64,000 bases of DNA. It comes from DAOUJW01 sp965218945 (GTDB lineage Bacteria > Chloroflexota > Dehalococcoidia > Lucifugimonadales > UBA2985). The stretch is from NCBI GenBank assembly GCA_965218945.1, contig OZ244718.1:1364001-1428000 (forward strand), in the 5' to 3' direction. Shown here piece by piece: positions 1 through 8,547 of this stretch. The notes under the pieces are model-generated. The model saw only the letters and a program-made list of their open reading frames with translations, was not told where the DNA came from and searched no databases. Each line of letters begins with the position of its first letter. Within the stretch, counting starts at the first letter, position 1. The position numbers and the translations under genes are program-made.

Positions 1-913
1 CCCGACTCTTGCAGAATGTGCATCACCTCGTAGTCGGTGCGCTCCGAAGTCCACTCGGTGATTAGCTTGTCAAGCTCATCCTGGTTATGCCAGCGGCTGA
101 GGGAATCTGCAAAGCGCGGATCTTCGGCCCACTCTGGATGGCCCGCGACCTGGCAGAGGGAGGCCCACTCCTCCTCGTTGCTGACGGCTATGGCGACCCA
201 CTTGTCGAAGCCCTGGCAGCTGTACACACCGTGAGGCGCCATTGCCAGGTCGCGGTTCTCCTCAGGGGCCTGGTGCCGTCCGTTGACGGTGTAGTCCAGG
301 AACCGCTCCGGCAGCGCGGCTATGACGTTCTCGGCCATGCACATTTCGATGTACTGACCCTGCCCTGTCTTCCGGTGGTGGCGAAGCGCAGCCAGCACCG
401 CGAACACGATGAGCATCCCGGTCAGGTGGTCCGCCCATATGCCTGCCACCTGCCCCGGCCTGCCGTCCTTGAAGCCTGTGAGATAGGATAGGCCGGCGAA
501 GTTGGCAACCTCGGCGTAGTAGCCTATGGCGTTCTTGTACGGCCCCCGGCGCCCCAGGCCGGTGCTGCACAGCATGATAACGTCGGGTTTCACCTTCTTC
601 AGGTCCTCGTACCCAAGTCCCAGCCTTTCGATAACGCCCGTCCCGAAGTTCTCTACCACCAGATCGCTGACCTTCACCAACTTCTTGGCGACCTCCACGC
701 CCCTCGGGTCTTTCAGGTCCAGGGTGATGCTCTTCTTGCTGATGTTGTTCCTGACAAACCCGCCTGCAATCCGAGTGTCTCCAGGGTGACGGCTTGCGGT
801 CTCTATCTTGATCACCTCCGCGCCCATCACTGCCAGCATCATTGTCGAGTAAGGCCCTTGCACCACCTGGGTGAAATCGGCAACTCTTATTCCTCCCAAT
901 GGTAGTCGGCTCA
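1..913 (-). CDS. CaiB/BaiF family III CoA-transferase, partial (C-terminus beyond window)
   Basis: Open from the ATG at 913 to the left edge (304 codons), so the C-terminal part is missing. The start is preceded by a strong GGGAGGGA ribosome binding site. The N-terminus (LGGIRVADFTQVVQGPYS) and the following AVMGAEVIKIE are the family III CoA-transferase (CaiB/BaiF, formyl-CoA transferase-like) opening, and a GQGQYIEMCMAE stretch corresponds to the family's catalytic-acid region. These enzymes move CoA between carboxylic acids, as in carnitine, oxalate or aromatic-acid breakdown; the substrate cannot be read here. It lies 40 bp downstream of a second, divergent member of the same family on the same strand, so the two probably form an operon and may act as a heteromeric pair. 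Confidence 0.88.
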
Positions 914-955
914 TATCGCTCCCTCCCGTGTGACTTTTGCTATTCTGCTGCGAGA

Positions 956-2179
956 TTATACGACGCCCATCTGACGCATACGCGCCAGGTCGTCCTTCGA
1001 GTACCCCAGTCTATTGCATAGCACCTCTTCGTTGTGCTGACCAAGCGAGGGCGCAGGCGACGATACCTGCCAGGGCGTCTCGGAGAAGCGGTAGGCCGGC
1101 CCCGGAGACTTGAACTCGCCTATCTGGGGATGCTCCATATCCACGAAGGTGCCCCGCTCCACGAAGTGAGGATGGTTCACCACGTCCTCCATGGAGTGAA
1201 CTGGGGAAGACGGGATGTGCCCCTCCACCTGTAGCATCTGGTACAGCTCCTCCATAGTGTGCTGCTGAGTCCACTCCTCGACCAGGGGATAGAGGGCATC
1301 CATGTTGTCTCTGCGGGACTCGCGTTCGTTGAATATTTCCCATTCCGTCCACTCCGGGTGTCCCAATACGCCCTTCAGGGACTCCCAGAAGTGGTCTTGC
1401 ACCATCGTCAGGGTCACGTAGCCGTCCTTGGCCAGGAACGGCTTTCGGCCTGGGACTCGAAGCGCCAGGGCCGCTATCCTGGTGGGCGTCTCCCTCCTGT
1501 TGGTGTGGGCAATGATGTCGGATCCAATGGCCGATAGCAGCGGCTCCTGAATTGATACGTCCACGTGCTGACCCTGGCCGGAGAAGTCCCTGGCGAACAG
1601 GGCGCACATGGTAGCCGAGGCTGCGGTTATGCCGGCCTGGACGTTGCCCTGGTGACCGGCTGCCTTGAGGGGCGGATGTGTCTCCGGCTCCTCGATTTCA
1701 CCCGGGGTCCCGTAACCCAGTCCGCCTGTGTGGAATGAGACGAGCTCCGTCGCTTTGTAGTCCCGGTACGGCCCCGTCTGACCGAACGGCGTGATGGACG
1801 TGACGATCAGCTCCGGGTTGACATCCTTGATGGAGTCGTAGTCCAGTCCTAGCTCCTCCATCACCCTTGGCGGATTTGCCTCCACCAGCACGTCGGCGTC
1901 TTTCAACAGCTCTTTGAAGGCCCTCTTCCCCAGAGGTTTCCTGACATCCAGTGTAACGCCCATCTTGCTGGTGTTCATGTAAGCGAAGAGTAGGCTTCGC
2001 TCCGAGTGAGGTTCGTCGTTGGGGAAAGGGCCGTAGCGTCTCGCGGAGTCGCCGGCGCCCGGCGGCTCGACTTTGATGACCTCCGCGCCCAAGTCGGCCA
2101 TGAGCTTGGCGCAGTATGGCGCGGCAATGAAATCGCCGAGCTCCACGACTCTCAGTCCTGATAGCGCACTCTCTGCCAT
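956..2179 (-). CDS. CaiB/BaiF family III CoA-transferase
   Basis: About 407 residues, the usual length of the family. The N-terminal SGLRVVELGDFIAAPYCAKL, then DLGAEVIKVEPP, and GQGQHVDVSIQEPLL (catalytic-acid region) are diagnostic of CaiB/BaiF CoA-transferases, cytosolic enzymes that transfer CoA between acyl-CoA and free acids. An in-frame GTG lies at 2185, but it abuts the GAGGGG ribosome binding site, while the ATG at 2179 is correctly spaced, so I chose 2179. The neighbouring gene downstream (1-913) is a paralog on the same strand. Sequence alone does not give the acid substrate. Confidence 0.92.
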   Translation of the reverse strand: MAESALSGLRVVELGDFIAAPYCAKLMADLGAEVIKVEPPGAGDSARRYGPFPNDEPHSERSLLFAYMNTSKMGVTLDVRKPLGKRAFKELLKDADVLVEANPPRVMEELGLDYDSIKDVNPELIVTSITPFGQTGPYRDYKATELVSFHTGGLGYGTPGEIEEPETHPPLKAAGHQGNVQAGITAASATMCALFARDFSGQGQHVDVSIQEPLLSAIGSDIIAHTNRRETPTRIAALALRVPGRKPFLAKDGYVTLTMVQDHFWESLKGVLGHPEWTEWEIFNERESRRDNMDALYPLVEEWTQQHTMEELYQMLQVEGHIPSSPVHSMEDVVNHPHFVERGTFVDMEHPQIGEFKSPGPAYRFSETPWQVSSPAPSLGQHNEEVLCNRLGYSKDDLARMRQMGVV

Positions 2180-2185
2180 TTTCAC

Positions 2186-2486
2186 CCCCTCGATAGAAGG
2201 CTAGCCAGGAGCTATTCCTCGGTCCCTCACTGAGGAATATTCGCAGCATCCACCTCTCCTGGGCATCGCCCGGTTGGTGACTCTATTTTACGCAATTTCG
2301 ACCCTCTTATGTAACCCTTTCTTCCACACTTGACGCAGATTGAATGCGCCTCCCGCCTGTGAGAAAGACAACCGAGGGTAATTTCGTAGTCCATTGCGCA
2401 AATCGCTTTGTACACTATCCGTCATTTCTGGGTAAGGCGACCCCTGCATAGCTCCGTGTATCATCACGTGAAGAGGCGCGCCTACT
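2186..2486. other. Intergenic stretch upstream of the CoA-transferase pair
   Basis: The 2180-2844 interval has no convincing gene. The short open frames lack ribosome binding sites and protein-like composition. Apart from the inverted repeat at 2487-2593 I see nothing recognisable. The promoter of the CoA-transferase operon should lie in this part. Confidence 0.5.
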
Positions 2487-2593
2487 GTCATTCCGAACAT
2501 AGCGCAGCGAAGTGAGGAATCTAAAGCCTCTGCCTACAAAGCTGCATTGACTTGGATGGAACGCCTTGGATTCCTCGCTGCGCTCGGAATGAC
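2487..2593. repeat. Imperfect inverted repeat of the GTCATTCCGA...GAGGAAT type
   Basis: The left arm (2487-2522) begins GTCATTCCGAACATAGCGC and runs to GAGGAATCT. The right arm (about 2567-2593) reads GGATTCCTCGCTGCGCTC then GGAATGAC. Together they form a long imperfect hairpin in a gene-free interval. Such palindromes occur as dispersed extragenic repeats in many bacterial genomes and are often mis-annotated as proteins containing SERSEES. Function unknown. Confidence 0.7.
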
Positions 2594-2844
2594 ATATAAC
2601 GGAGTTTCGGAGCAAGTTGCGCAAAGGTCTCCTGAAGCATGTCCTCGCACTTGATACGGGGACAGGAATCCAGGATGCCTGTGATAGGGTTCGGTAGACC
2701 ACTGCTCTCCGTTCCCACGAGGACAAGTTCCGCAGGGGTGGTCTATGGGTATGACGTAGCTGCCATACTCACACTGGCTGGAATGTAGCCTCGAAGAAAG
2801 TCGCCCAAAGGTCTCCTCACCGGGCTGGGGCGTGAGAAACCTCT

Positions 2845-4251
2845 CTACAGCTCAGGCCGCTCCAGATGCCAGGATGTGGCGGTCTGATAGGCGTGGGCTG
2901 CCTGGAGGACAAGCGCATCCGCCAAAGGCTTCCCCACAAGCTGGAAACCTATGGGCAGGCGCTCCTCAGTAAGCCCGCACGGGATCGAGATGGCGGGCAG
3001 GCCCACCGCGCTGAAGATTCGCGTGATCCGCAGCAAGGCCTCCCTGGTTGATACGTCCTGCCCGCCGACGGCAACGCGCTCCTGTTCGATTAAGGGCGCA
3101 GCTATGGAGGTAGTGGGTACGGCCAGCAGATCTACCCGCTCCAGGGTGTCCAGGATACTCTGTCTGCACATGGCCCTCACCCGTTGAGCGGTCAGGTACG
3201 CCTCAGCCGGTACGAATAGCCCGCTCTCGAAGCGCCTGCGGATGACGGGGTCGTACCGATCCCCCGACGCCAGCAGCCGTGGGCGATGAATTGTAGCGGC
3301 TTCGGCGGTCTGGACCACGCTTCCCGCCGGGTTGATAAGCTCCAGGTCCGCGATGGACACCTCACGCACCTCTGCGCCCAGGGACTCCATAACGGCCATA
3401 GTCTCATCGAAAGCTTTGTTCACTTCCTGGTCTACCATGTCCCATACGTACTCCCGCGGCACACCGATGCGCATTCCCTTCACCCCGCGGTCCAGGTTCA
3501 GTGTGTAGTCCTGTGTCGGGACGTCTACTGAGGCCCGGTCTCTTGGGTCGTGTCCGGCCAGCACGTTCAGCGCCAGGGCCGCGTCCTCCACAGTTTGAGC
3601 CAGCGGGCCGACGTGGTCCATGGACCAGGACAGCGGAGTGACCCCGAAGCGGCTGATAAGGCCGTAGGTCGGCTTGAGGCCGGTGATACCGCACAGCGCG
3701 GCGGGTACTCGTACGGAGCCGCCCGTGTCTGTGCCAAAGGCTATCGGCGCTTCCCCGCTCGCAACCGCCACTCCCGACCCGCTGCTGGAGCCACCTGCCA
3801 TACGCGCGGTGTCCCAGGGGTTGCGAGCGGGGCCGTAGTGGTGGTTCCGGCTGGTGCCGTCGAAAGCGAACTCCGTCATGTGGAGCTTGCCGATGCAGTA
3901 CGCGCCTGCCGCCATCAGCCGTGAGGCTACGGCAGAGTCCTCAGTGGGAACGAAATCTGCGTCCAGCAGCGAGCCGGAGGTGGTCCGTACGTCTTTGGTC
4001 CAGAAGAGGTCTTTAAGGCCTACAGGGATGCCGTGGAACGGGCCGCGGTACTCCCCTGCCATGATTTCGGCCTCGGCGGTCGCGGCTGCTCGACGGGCGT
4101 GGTCGTCAAGGCGCGTGATGAAGGCGTTGAGCTTCGGCTCCACGGCCTCTATGCGTCGCAGGAAGGCCTCGGCGACCTCTACAGGGGACACCTCTTTGCT
4201 CCGAATGCGTTGGGCCAGCTGGGCGACGGTGAGCCGGGTCAGGTCCTCCAT
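2845..4251 (-). CDS. Amidase signature family protein (GatA/AtzE-like)
   Basis: 468 residues, the usual amidase length. The Ser-cisSer-Lys triad is visible: Lys in GIPVGLKDLF, cis-Ser in GGSSSGSGVAVASG and the nucleophile in GTDTGGSVRVPA, followed by CGITGLKPTYG. Family members hydrolyse amide bonds (amidases, biuret or carboxybiuret-type hydrolases) or act as GatA in Gln-tRNA formation. Just upstream and separated by 8 bp is a 65-residue protein resembling the small GatC/AtzG-type subunits. That suggests a two-subunit AtzE-AtzG-like hydrolase rather than GatA, because no gatB is nearby. The exact substrate is unknown. Confidence 0.9.
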   Translation of the reverse strand: MEDLTRLTVAQLAQRIRSKEVSPVEVAEAFLRRIEAVEPKLNAFITRLDDHARRAAATAEAEIMAGEYRGPFHGIPVGLKDLFWTKDVRTTSGSLLDADFVPTEDSAVASRLMAAGAYCIGKLHMTEFAFDGTSRNHHYGPARNPWDTARMAGGSSSGSGVAVASGEAPIAFGTDTGGSVRVPAALCGITGLKPTYGLISRFGVTPLSWSMDHVGPLAQTVEDAALALNVLAGHDPRDRASVDVPTQDYTLNLDRGVKGMRIGVPREYVWDMVDQEVNKAFDETMAVMESLGAEVREVSIADLELINPAGSVVQTAEAATIHRPRLLASGDRYDPVIRRRFESGLFVPAEAYLTAQRVRAMCRQSILDTLERVDLLAVPTTSIAAPLIEQERVAVGGQDVSTREALLRITRIFSAVGLPAISIPCGLTEERLPIGFQLVGKPLADALVLQAAHAYQTATSWHLERPEL

Positions 4252-4259
4252 AGACTCAT

Positions 4260-4457
4260 CTATCCCTCTGAAGCGGCTTCAGGCGACGCCAGAGGGGCAT
4301 CAGGCCGGTAATCGACGCTCCGAAGCAGGGCAATGCGCTGGAACATGACCTCCACCTCGCCGAACAGCTCCCGCAGGTGCGTTTCATCCATAGCCAAGCC
4401 CTGCTGCTCCGCCAGGATCAGGAACGCTTCGTAGGTCAGCCTGGGTTGTTCGGCCAT
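4260..4457 (-). CDS. Small GatC/AtzG-like protein, putative amidase partner
   Basis: A 65-residue acidic protein. The stretch MDETHLRELFGEVEVMFQRI, then a short linker and a D-rich tail with PDAPLA, resembles the helical N-terminus and extended arm of GatC and the AtzG (DUF4089) small subunits. It ends 8 bp before the amidase, so the two are almost certainly co-transcribed. In known AtzE-AtzG and GatCAB complexes the small subunit wraps around the amidase and stabilises it. That role is inferred here from size, pattern and position; the protein is too short for a firm family call. No clear ribosome binding site precedes the ATG. Confidence 0.6.
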   Translation of the reverse strand: MAEQPRLTYEAFLILAEQQGLAMDETHLRELFGEVEVMFQRIALLRSVDYRPDAPLASPEAASEG

Positions 4458-4487
4458 ATCGGACGCGCTGTGTGGTTCGCCTTTTCC

Positions 4488-5315
4488 TCAGCTATTCAGC
4501 TTGTAGGAGGGTTCCACCTCTTCAACTCGCCCTTCCTTCTTGAGCTTGTCCAGGTGGGTACGTACGTTGCGCGCCGCGCCGTCCCGGAGACCCTTCTTGA
4601 GGTTCTTTGGGTAGATGTCCTTCACCATTTCGTCAACCTTGGTGATGCCCTTCCCCAGTGACGACAGCACCTCCTCTTCCCTCTGGCTCCGGTGGTTCAT
4701 GTACCACTGCACCAGCCGCCTACCCCTCGGGGCGGGCACTACCGCGCCGTGCGCCGGGCAGATGACGTCGTGCCGGAGCTTGGTCAGCAGTTGAAGCGAT
4801 TTCATGTAGGCTAAGAGGTCCGACACGGTGGCCGACGAGGATCCCAGAATCGTGTCGCCCGTGAAGAGCACCCGCTCCCCGGCGAAGTGGAAGCACACGT
4901 GGTCAACCGAGTGGCCCGGCGTGAAGATGGATCGCAGCGCCGCGCCTCCGCCCGTCCTCAGCACCTCTCTCGATCTCAGGGGCACGATCTGCTCCTTGGG
5001 AACCAGCGTTTCCAGGGTCTTGACCAGTTTGGGGTGGCAGCGGACTTCGGGTTCACCCATTGCGTCGAATACCTTGTCCAAGCCGCCGTAGTGGTCTGCG
5101 TGGCCGTGGGTTATGGCGATGCCGGCTATCTTCGGCTTGCCCAGCTCCTCGTAGTAGTCGATTATCTGTTGAGTCCAGGAGCGGTCGTGCTGGCCCGTGT
5201 CAATGAGGATCATCTCCTCGGTGGGGTCGCCGACAAAGTAGTTGTTGCTCCCTCCCGGGTGTCCCACCGCGCCGTCGTCGACGTGGCACGCATAGACGTG
5301 AGGTGTTACTTGCAT
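4488..5315 (-). CDS. MBL-fold metallo-hydrolase (LACTB2-like)
   Basis: 275 residues with a metallo-beta-lactamase fold. The metal motif HGHADHYGG (HxHxDH) is near residue 90, FTPGHSVDHVCFHF supplies the next His, FTGDTILG the bridging Asp and CPAHGAVV the last His. The C-terminal part (about residues 215-275) is a winged-helix-like tail, as in LACTB2-type hydrolases and ribonucleases. The start has a perfect AGGAGG eight bases upstream. Substrate unknown. It lies in the same direction as the DinB-like gene upstream and the amidase pair downstream. Confidence 0.9.
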   Translation of the reverse strand: MQVTPHVYACHVDDGAVGHPGGSNNYFVGDPTEEMILIDTGQHDRSWTQQIIDYYEELGKPKIAGIAITHGHADHYGGLDKVFDAMGEPEVRCHPKLVKTLETLVPKEQIVPLRSREVLRTGGGAALRSIFTPGHSVDHVCFHFAGERVLFTGDTILGSSSATVSDLLAYMKSLQLLTKLRHDVICPAHGAVVPAPRGRRLVQWYMNHRSQREEEVLSSLGKGITKVDEMVKDIYPKNLKKGLRDGAARNVRTHLDKLKKEGRVEEVEPSYKLNS

Positions 5316-5355
5316 GGGTGTGTCCTCCTAAGTCCTGTCTTTGGCCGGATACTGC

Positions 5356-5775
5356 CTAACCGGCTGCAGTGTCCTTGATGGCCTGCTCCAGCCGGCCTCC
5401 GTAGGCGTCCTCCGTTTCCATGATGTGCTCCAGGACCTGGCGCATCGACCACTCCCCTTCCGGGGCTCTGTCGAAGTCCTCGTCGGAGAGTCCGACCAGA
5501 ACTCCTTCCAGCCGCCCGCGCGCCTCCTCAAGCCTTCCCAGAATGGCCTCGGCCTCCGACTGAGCGATGCCTAGGTCCCGCAGGGTCTTCACCGCGTGGA
5601 CTGTGTGCTCAATCTCGTGGTTGATGAGTTGGTAGAATATTGACCGTAAGGGCATCTGCCGCTGGCCCCATGCCGCCACCTCTCCCATTTGCGCCTCCGG
5701 CACGGACATCAGGCTCTTGACCAGATCGTCGTGCTTGGCCCGCATACTGGCCATGAACTCATCCTTACTCGACAT
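5356..5775 (-). CDS. DinB-like family protein
   Basis: About 139 residues from the ATG at 5775, which carries an AGAGGTG ribosome binding site. An in-frame ATG at 5832 has none. The protein looks like a four-helix DinB/YfiT-type bundle: INHEIEHTVHAVKTLRDLG in the middle and GEWSMRQVLEHIMETEDAY near the end, the latter a hallmark of the superfamily. His residues in these motifs usually bind a divalent metal. Members include thiol-dependent transferases and stress proteins, but no function can be assigned here. The downstream MBL hydrolase is on the same strand. Confidence 0.75.
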   Translation of the reverse strand: MSSKDEFMASMRAKHDDLVKSLMSVPEAQMGEVAAWGQRQMPLRSIFYQLINHEIEHTVHAVKTLRDLGIAQSEAEAILGRLEEARGRLEGVLVGLSDEDFDRAPEGEWSMRQVLEHIMETEDAYGGRLEQAIKDTAAG

Positions 5776-5957
5776 TTCGCACCTCTGTTTTCGGTATGGA
5801 ATGACATCTTGAAGCTCTGCTTCGACGCTCATTTTAGGTCAATGGCAGTTGCAGTGCAACACCACCCGCTTCCACCACTCTTTCAGCCGGCAGCGCGACT
5901 CGCGTCCCTTGGTTAACGCTTCTTCAAAAACTGTCCAGAAACCGACCAATGGTACTC

Positions 5958-6071
5958 TTGACACTCCAATCGTGGGAGGCCATATCATCCTAATAGCAAC
6001 TTTTTCGGGGAGGATGGCTCCCTCCCCAAGACTTCCAAAGCCGCCTTATTGTGCTGGCTATTGGCTTTTTT
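5958..6071 (+). ncRNA. Candidate small RNA or attenuated leader
   Basis: A consensus -35 TTGACA (5958-5963) and TATCAT (5983-5988, spacer 19) could start a transcript near 5995. It would contain a perfect 7-bp hairpin GGGGAGG/CCTCCCC (6007-6013 with 6021-6027). It would end at AAAGCC...GGCTTT (6037-6042 with 6063-6068) running into six T. The unit lies about 105 bp upstream of the MBL gene at 6176, so it may be a free small RNA or an attenuator for that gene. It matches no RNA family I recognise, and the promoter spacing is long. Confidence 0.3.
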
Positions 6072-6175
6072 GAGGCCCCATTCCCGGCCACGGCCTTTTG
6101 TATCAGTGTGCCCCGGTTAGCGGATTGTTATTTTCTATTATCTTGTGCTGACCAGCATCAAAAGGGGGAAATCCC

Positions 6176-7015
6176 ATGGTAAAAGCGGGCGCTTCTACCG
6201 TCCACCTTCTCAGCGATGGAATCATAAAATACGACGGTGGGTCCGTTTTCGGCCAGGTCCCGAAAGTGCTGTGGGAACAGCAGGTTAAGCCCGACAGGTG
6301 GAACAGGGTAAGTTTGGGGCTGAACTGCCTTCTCATACGTACTGAACACGAGAATATCCTGGTGGATACGGGCGTGGGAAAGAAGGAGACCAGCAAGCTG
6401 AGAGAGGTGTACGGCCTCTCCTCCAGCAAGCTGGCCAAAGGTCTGAAGGAGTTTGGACTTGCTGCCAAGGACATTGACAAGGTAATCCTGACTCACCTGC
6501 ACTTCGACCACTCAGGAGGCTGCACCAAGATTGACCGGTCCGGCGGGTGCATTCCCGTGTTTCCCAAGGCGACCTACTATGTTCAGAAGACCTGCTGGGA
6601 GGATGCCATGGCCCCCAATGAGCGTGGCAAGTCGTCCTACCACATGGAGGACTTCTCCTGCCTCAAGGATTCAGGCCAGCTTGCACTGGTGGACGGCGAC
6701 GCCGAGATTCTGCCGGGACTGTGGGTCAAGGAGACGGGAGGTCACTCTCGTGGACACCAGGTTGTGAAACTCACCTACGGCAGCGAAAAGGTGGTCTTCC
6801 TGGGAGATCTCATTCCCACGTCTCATCATCTGTCCCTGCCTTACATCGCGGCCCACGACCAGTATCCTGAGGATACCCTGGAGATAAAGCGTGAGATGCT
6901 GGAGCAGGCCGCAAAAGATGGCTGGCTGGTGATCTTCGGGCATGGCTGCGATGAGAGAGCGGGGTACCTGGAAAAGCGCAACGGCGGGATAACCCTGCGC
7001 CCTGTAAGCCTCTGA
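6176..7015 (+). CDS. MBL-fold metallo-hydrolase
   Basis: 279 residues with metal-binding LTHLHFDHSGG (HxHxDH) near residue 110, GGHSRGHQVV, FLGDLIPT and a late FGHGCDE, the full set of MBL ligands. The N-terminus (LLIRTEHENILVDTGVGKK) is typical of quorum-quenching lactonase or YtnP-like members, but substrate cannot be fixed. The ATG has AGGGGG upstream. It is transcribed alone, divergent from the DinB-like gene, behind a roughly 340-bp leader region with a putative hairpin and terminator. It is not closely related to the MBL protein at 4488-5315, which has a different C-terminal domain. Confidence 0.88.
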   Translation: MVKAGASTVHLLSDGIIKYDGGSVFGQVPKVLWEQQVKPDRWNRVSLGLNCLLIRTEHENILVDTGVGKKETSKLREVYGLSSSKLAKGLKEFGLAAKDIDKVILTHLHFDHSGGCTKIDRSGGCIPVFPKATYYVQKTCWEDAMAPNERGKSSYHMEDFSCLKDSGQLALVDGDAEILPGLWVKETGGHSRGHQVVKLTYGSEKVVFLGDLIPTSHHLSLPYIAAHDQYPEDTLEIKREMLEQAAKDGWLVIFGHGCDERAGYLEKRNGGITLRPVSL

Positions 7016-7061
7016 GGCTTGGACTCGGCAGGCGCGCCTACGGCAATACTGGTACTGGTCG

Positions 7062-8366
7062 CTAGACTGGCGCGCCGATGAGGTGCGGGCCCTGTTGCTC
7101 CAGGAGTCTAGTGTCCGTGATGTGGTTGCCCAGTTGCCGCGTGTCGTTCGCGTACACCCGTACGTAGTTGTCGGTCAGCCCTGACCAGAGCCATTGATCG
7201 CCGTCCTGCACTCGCTCCTCCCATAGGACGGGGCGCACCTGGCCCAGAAGGCATCGGAGGAAGTCTGCGGCGTGGTCACGGGCCAGATCGAGCAGCAGAT
7301 CCATGCGTTGACCTTTGGTCACAGGATCAACCCTGTCTACGAAATGGGCTGCGGAGGTGCCAGGCCTTACGGAGTACGGGAAGACGTGCATGTTGGAAAA
7401 GCGCATCTCCCGGCAGAGCCCGTACGTCTCCTGGAACTCCTCCTCGCTCTCTCCCGGGAATCCCGTCAGTACGTCCGTTGTTATGGACGCCCCGGGAATT
7501 CCGGCGCGGATAAGCTCGACCGTTTGAGCGAAGCGCTCCGCCTTATACCGCCGTCTCATGCGCCGCAGCACGCTGTCGCTCCCGCTCTGGAGTGGGAGGT
7601 GAAAGTGCGGGCACAATCGAGGGTCCTCCCATAATCCCAGCAGCCCATCCCCTACCTCCTGAGGCTGAAGGGAGGACACCCGGATACGCGGAATAGTGGT
7701 TTTGCGCAGGATGCTTTCTACCAGGCGCTCAAGGCCGGCGTCGGGAATATCGAAGCCGTATGAGCCGAGCTGTGTGCCTGTGAGCACCACTTCCTGGAAT
7801 CCCTCGTCCTCCAGCGCGTTGATCTGGGCTATCAGGTCGACCGGGGGAATGCTCCTCTCCCTGCCCCTGACCTTGGGCACTATGCAGTAGGCGCACACCT
7901 GGTTGCACCCCTCCTGGATTTTGACCATAGCTCTGGTGCGATGCACTGTTTCTTGTGCCCTCACCTCATCGACTACGTCTCCGACCGCGCAGGGGGTCGA
8001 AGCGTCTCTTCGAAGCTCCGTGACCTGCTGCACCAGCACGCCTTTATCGGTGTTGCCCAGCACCAGGTCGACCTCTTGCAGGGATTCCAGCTCCCCGCGA
8101 GAACGTTGTGCGTAGCACCCCGTCGCCACGATGAGAGAATCGGGATTGCTTCTGCGGGCAGCCCTGAGGGTGCGCCGAGCCTTGCGGTCTGCAACGTGGG
8201 TGACGGTGCACGTGTTCAGGACGTACACGTCGGCGGGCTGTCCGGTGTCCACAACCAGGTATCCGGCGGCAGCGAAACGCCGGGCCAGCGCCTGGGAGTC
8301 GGCCTGGTTCAGCTTGCACCCCTGGGTCTCGATAGCTACAGTGGGTAAAGGCGTCTGGTGAGTCAT
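7062..8366 (-). CDS. mtaB: tRNA threonylcarbamoyladenosine methylthiotransferase MtaB
   Basis: 434 residues from the ATG at 8366. The open frame continues upstream into the fabF promoter region but is not protein-like there. The N-terminal UPF0004 domain has its three cluster cysteines in TQGCKLNQADS, LNTCTVTH and TGCYAQ. The radical-SAM CxxxCxxC is in CNQVCAYCIVPKVRGRERS. A TRAM-like C-terminal segment follows. The QGCKLNQADS opening fits MtaB (ms2t6A37 modification) better than MiaB or RimO. These enzymes use two [4Fe-4S] clusters and SAM to thiomethylate tRNA position 37. The gene is divergent from fabF. Confidence 0.9.
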   Translation of the reverse strand: MTHQTPLPTVAIETQGCKLNQADSQALARRFAAAGYLVVDTGQPADVYVLNTCTVTHVADRKARRTLRAARRSNPDSLIVATGCYAQRSRGELESLQEVDLVLGNTDKGVLVQQVTELRRDASTPCAVGDVVDEVRAQETVHRTRAMVKIQEGCNQVCAYCIVPKVRGRERSIPPVDLIAQINALEDEGFQEVVLTGTQLGSYGFDIPDAGLERLVESILRKTTIPRIRVSSLQPQEVGDGLLGLWEDPRLCPHFHLPLQSGSDSVLRRMRRRYKAERFAQTVELIRAGIPGASITTDVLTGFPGESEEEFQETYGLCREMRFSNMHVFPYSVRPGTSAAHFVDRVDPVTKGQRMDLLLDLARDHAADFLRCLLGQVRPVLWEERVQDGDQWLWSGLTDNYVRVYANDTRQLGNHITDTRLLEQQGPHLIGAPV

Positions 8367-8445
8367 AGCAGTGGCATTATAGTGACTACCTGCTTCGCGG
8401 ACAACGCAGTATTTAGAAAGAGCCTCAGCCTCGCGGTGAAGATTA

Positions 8446-8476
8446 TTTACAACTTGCATAAGGAGTCTGGTACAAT
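8446..8476 (+). promoter_or_regulatory. Possible fabF promoter
   Basis: TTTACA (8446-8451) and TACAAT (8471-8476) with a 19-bp spacer in the AT-rich divergent region between mtaB and fabF. The spacer is longer than ideal. Confidence 0.35.
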
Positions 8477-8547
8477 ATTCACAATATCTTGCCTTAGGAG
8501 GCAGCATTCTCAAGCAGCTGCGCTGCTTTTTGAAAGGAATCAGACCA

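Noticed and set aside
2227..2726. Short minus-strand open frames including one containing SERSEES
   Set aside because: They are translations of the dispersed palindrome and lack ribosome binding sites and domain similarity.
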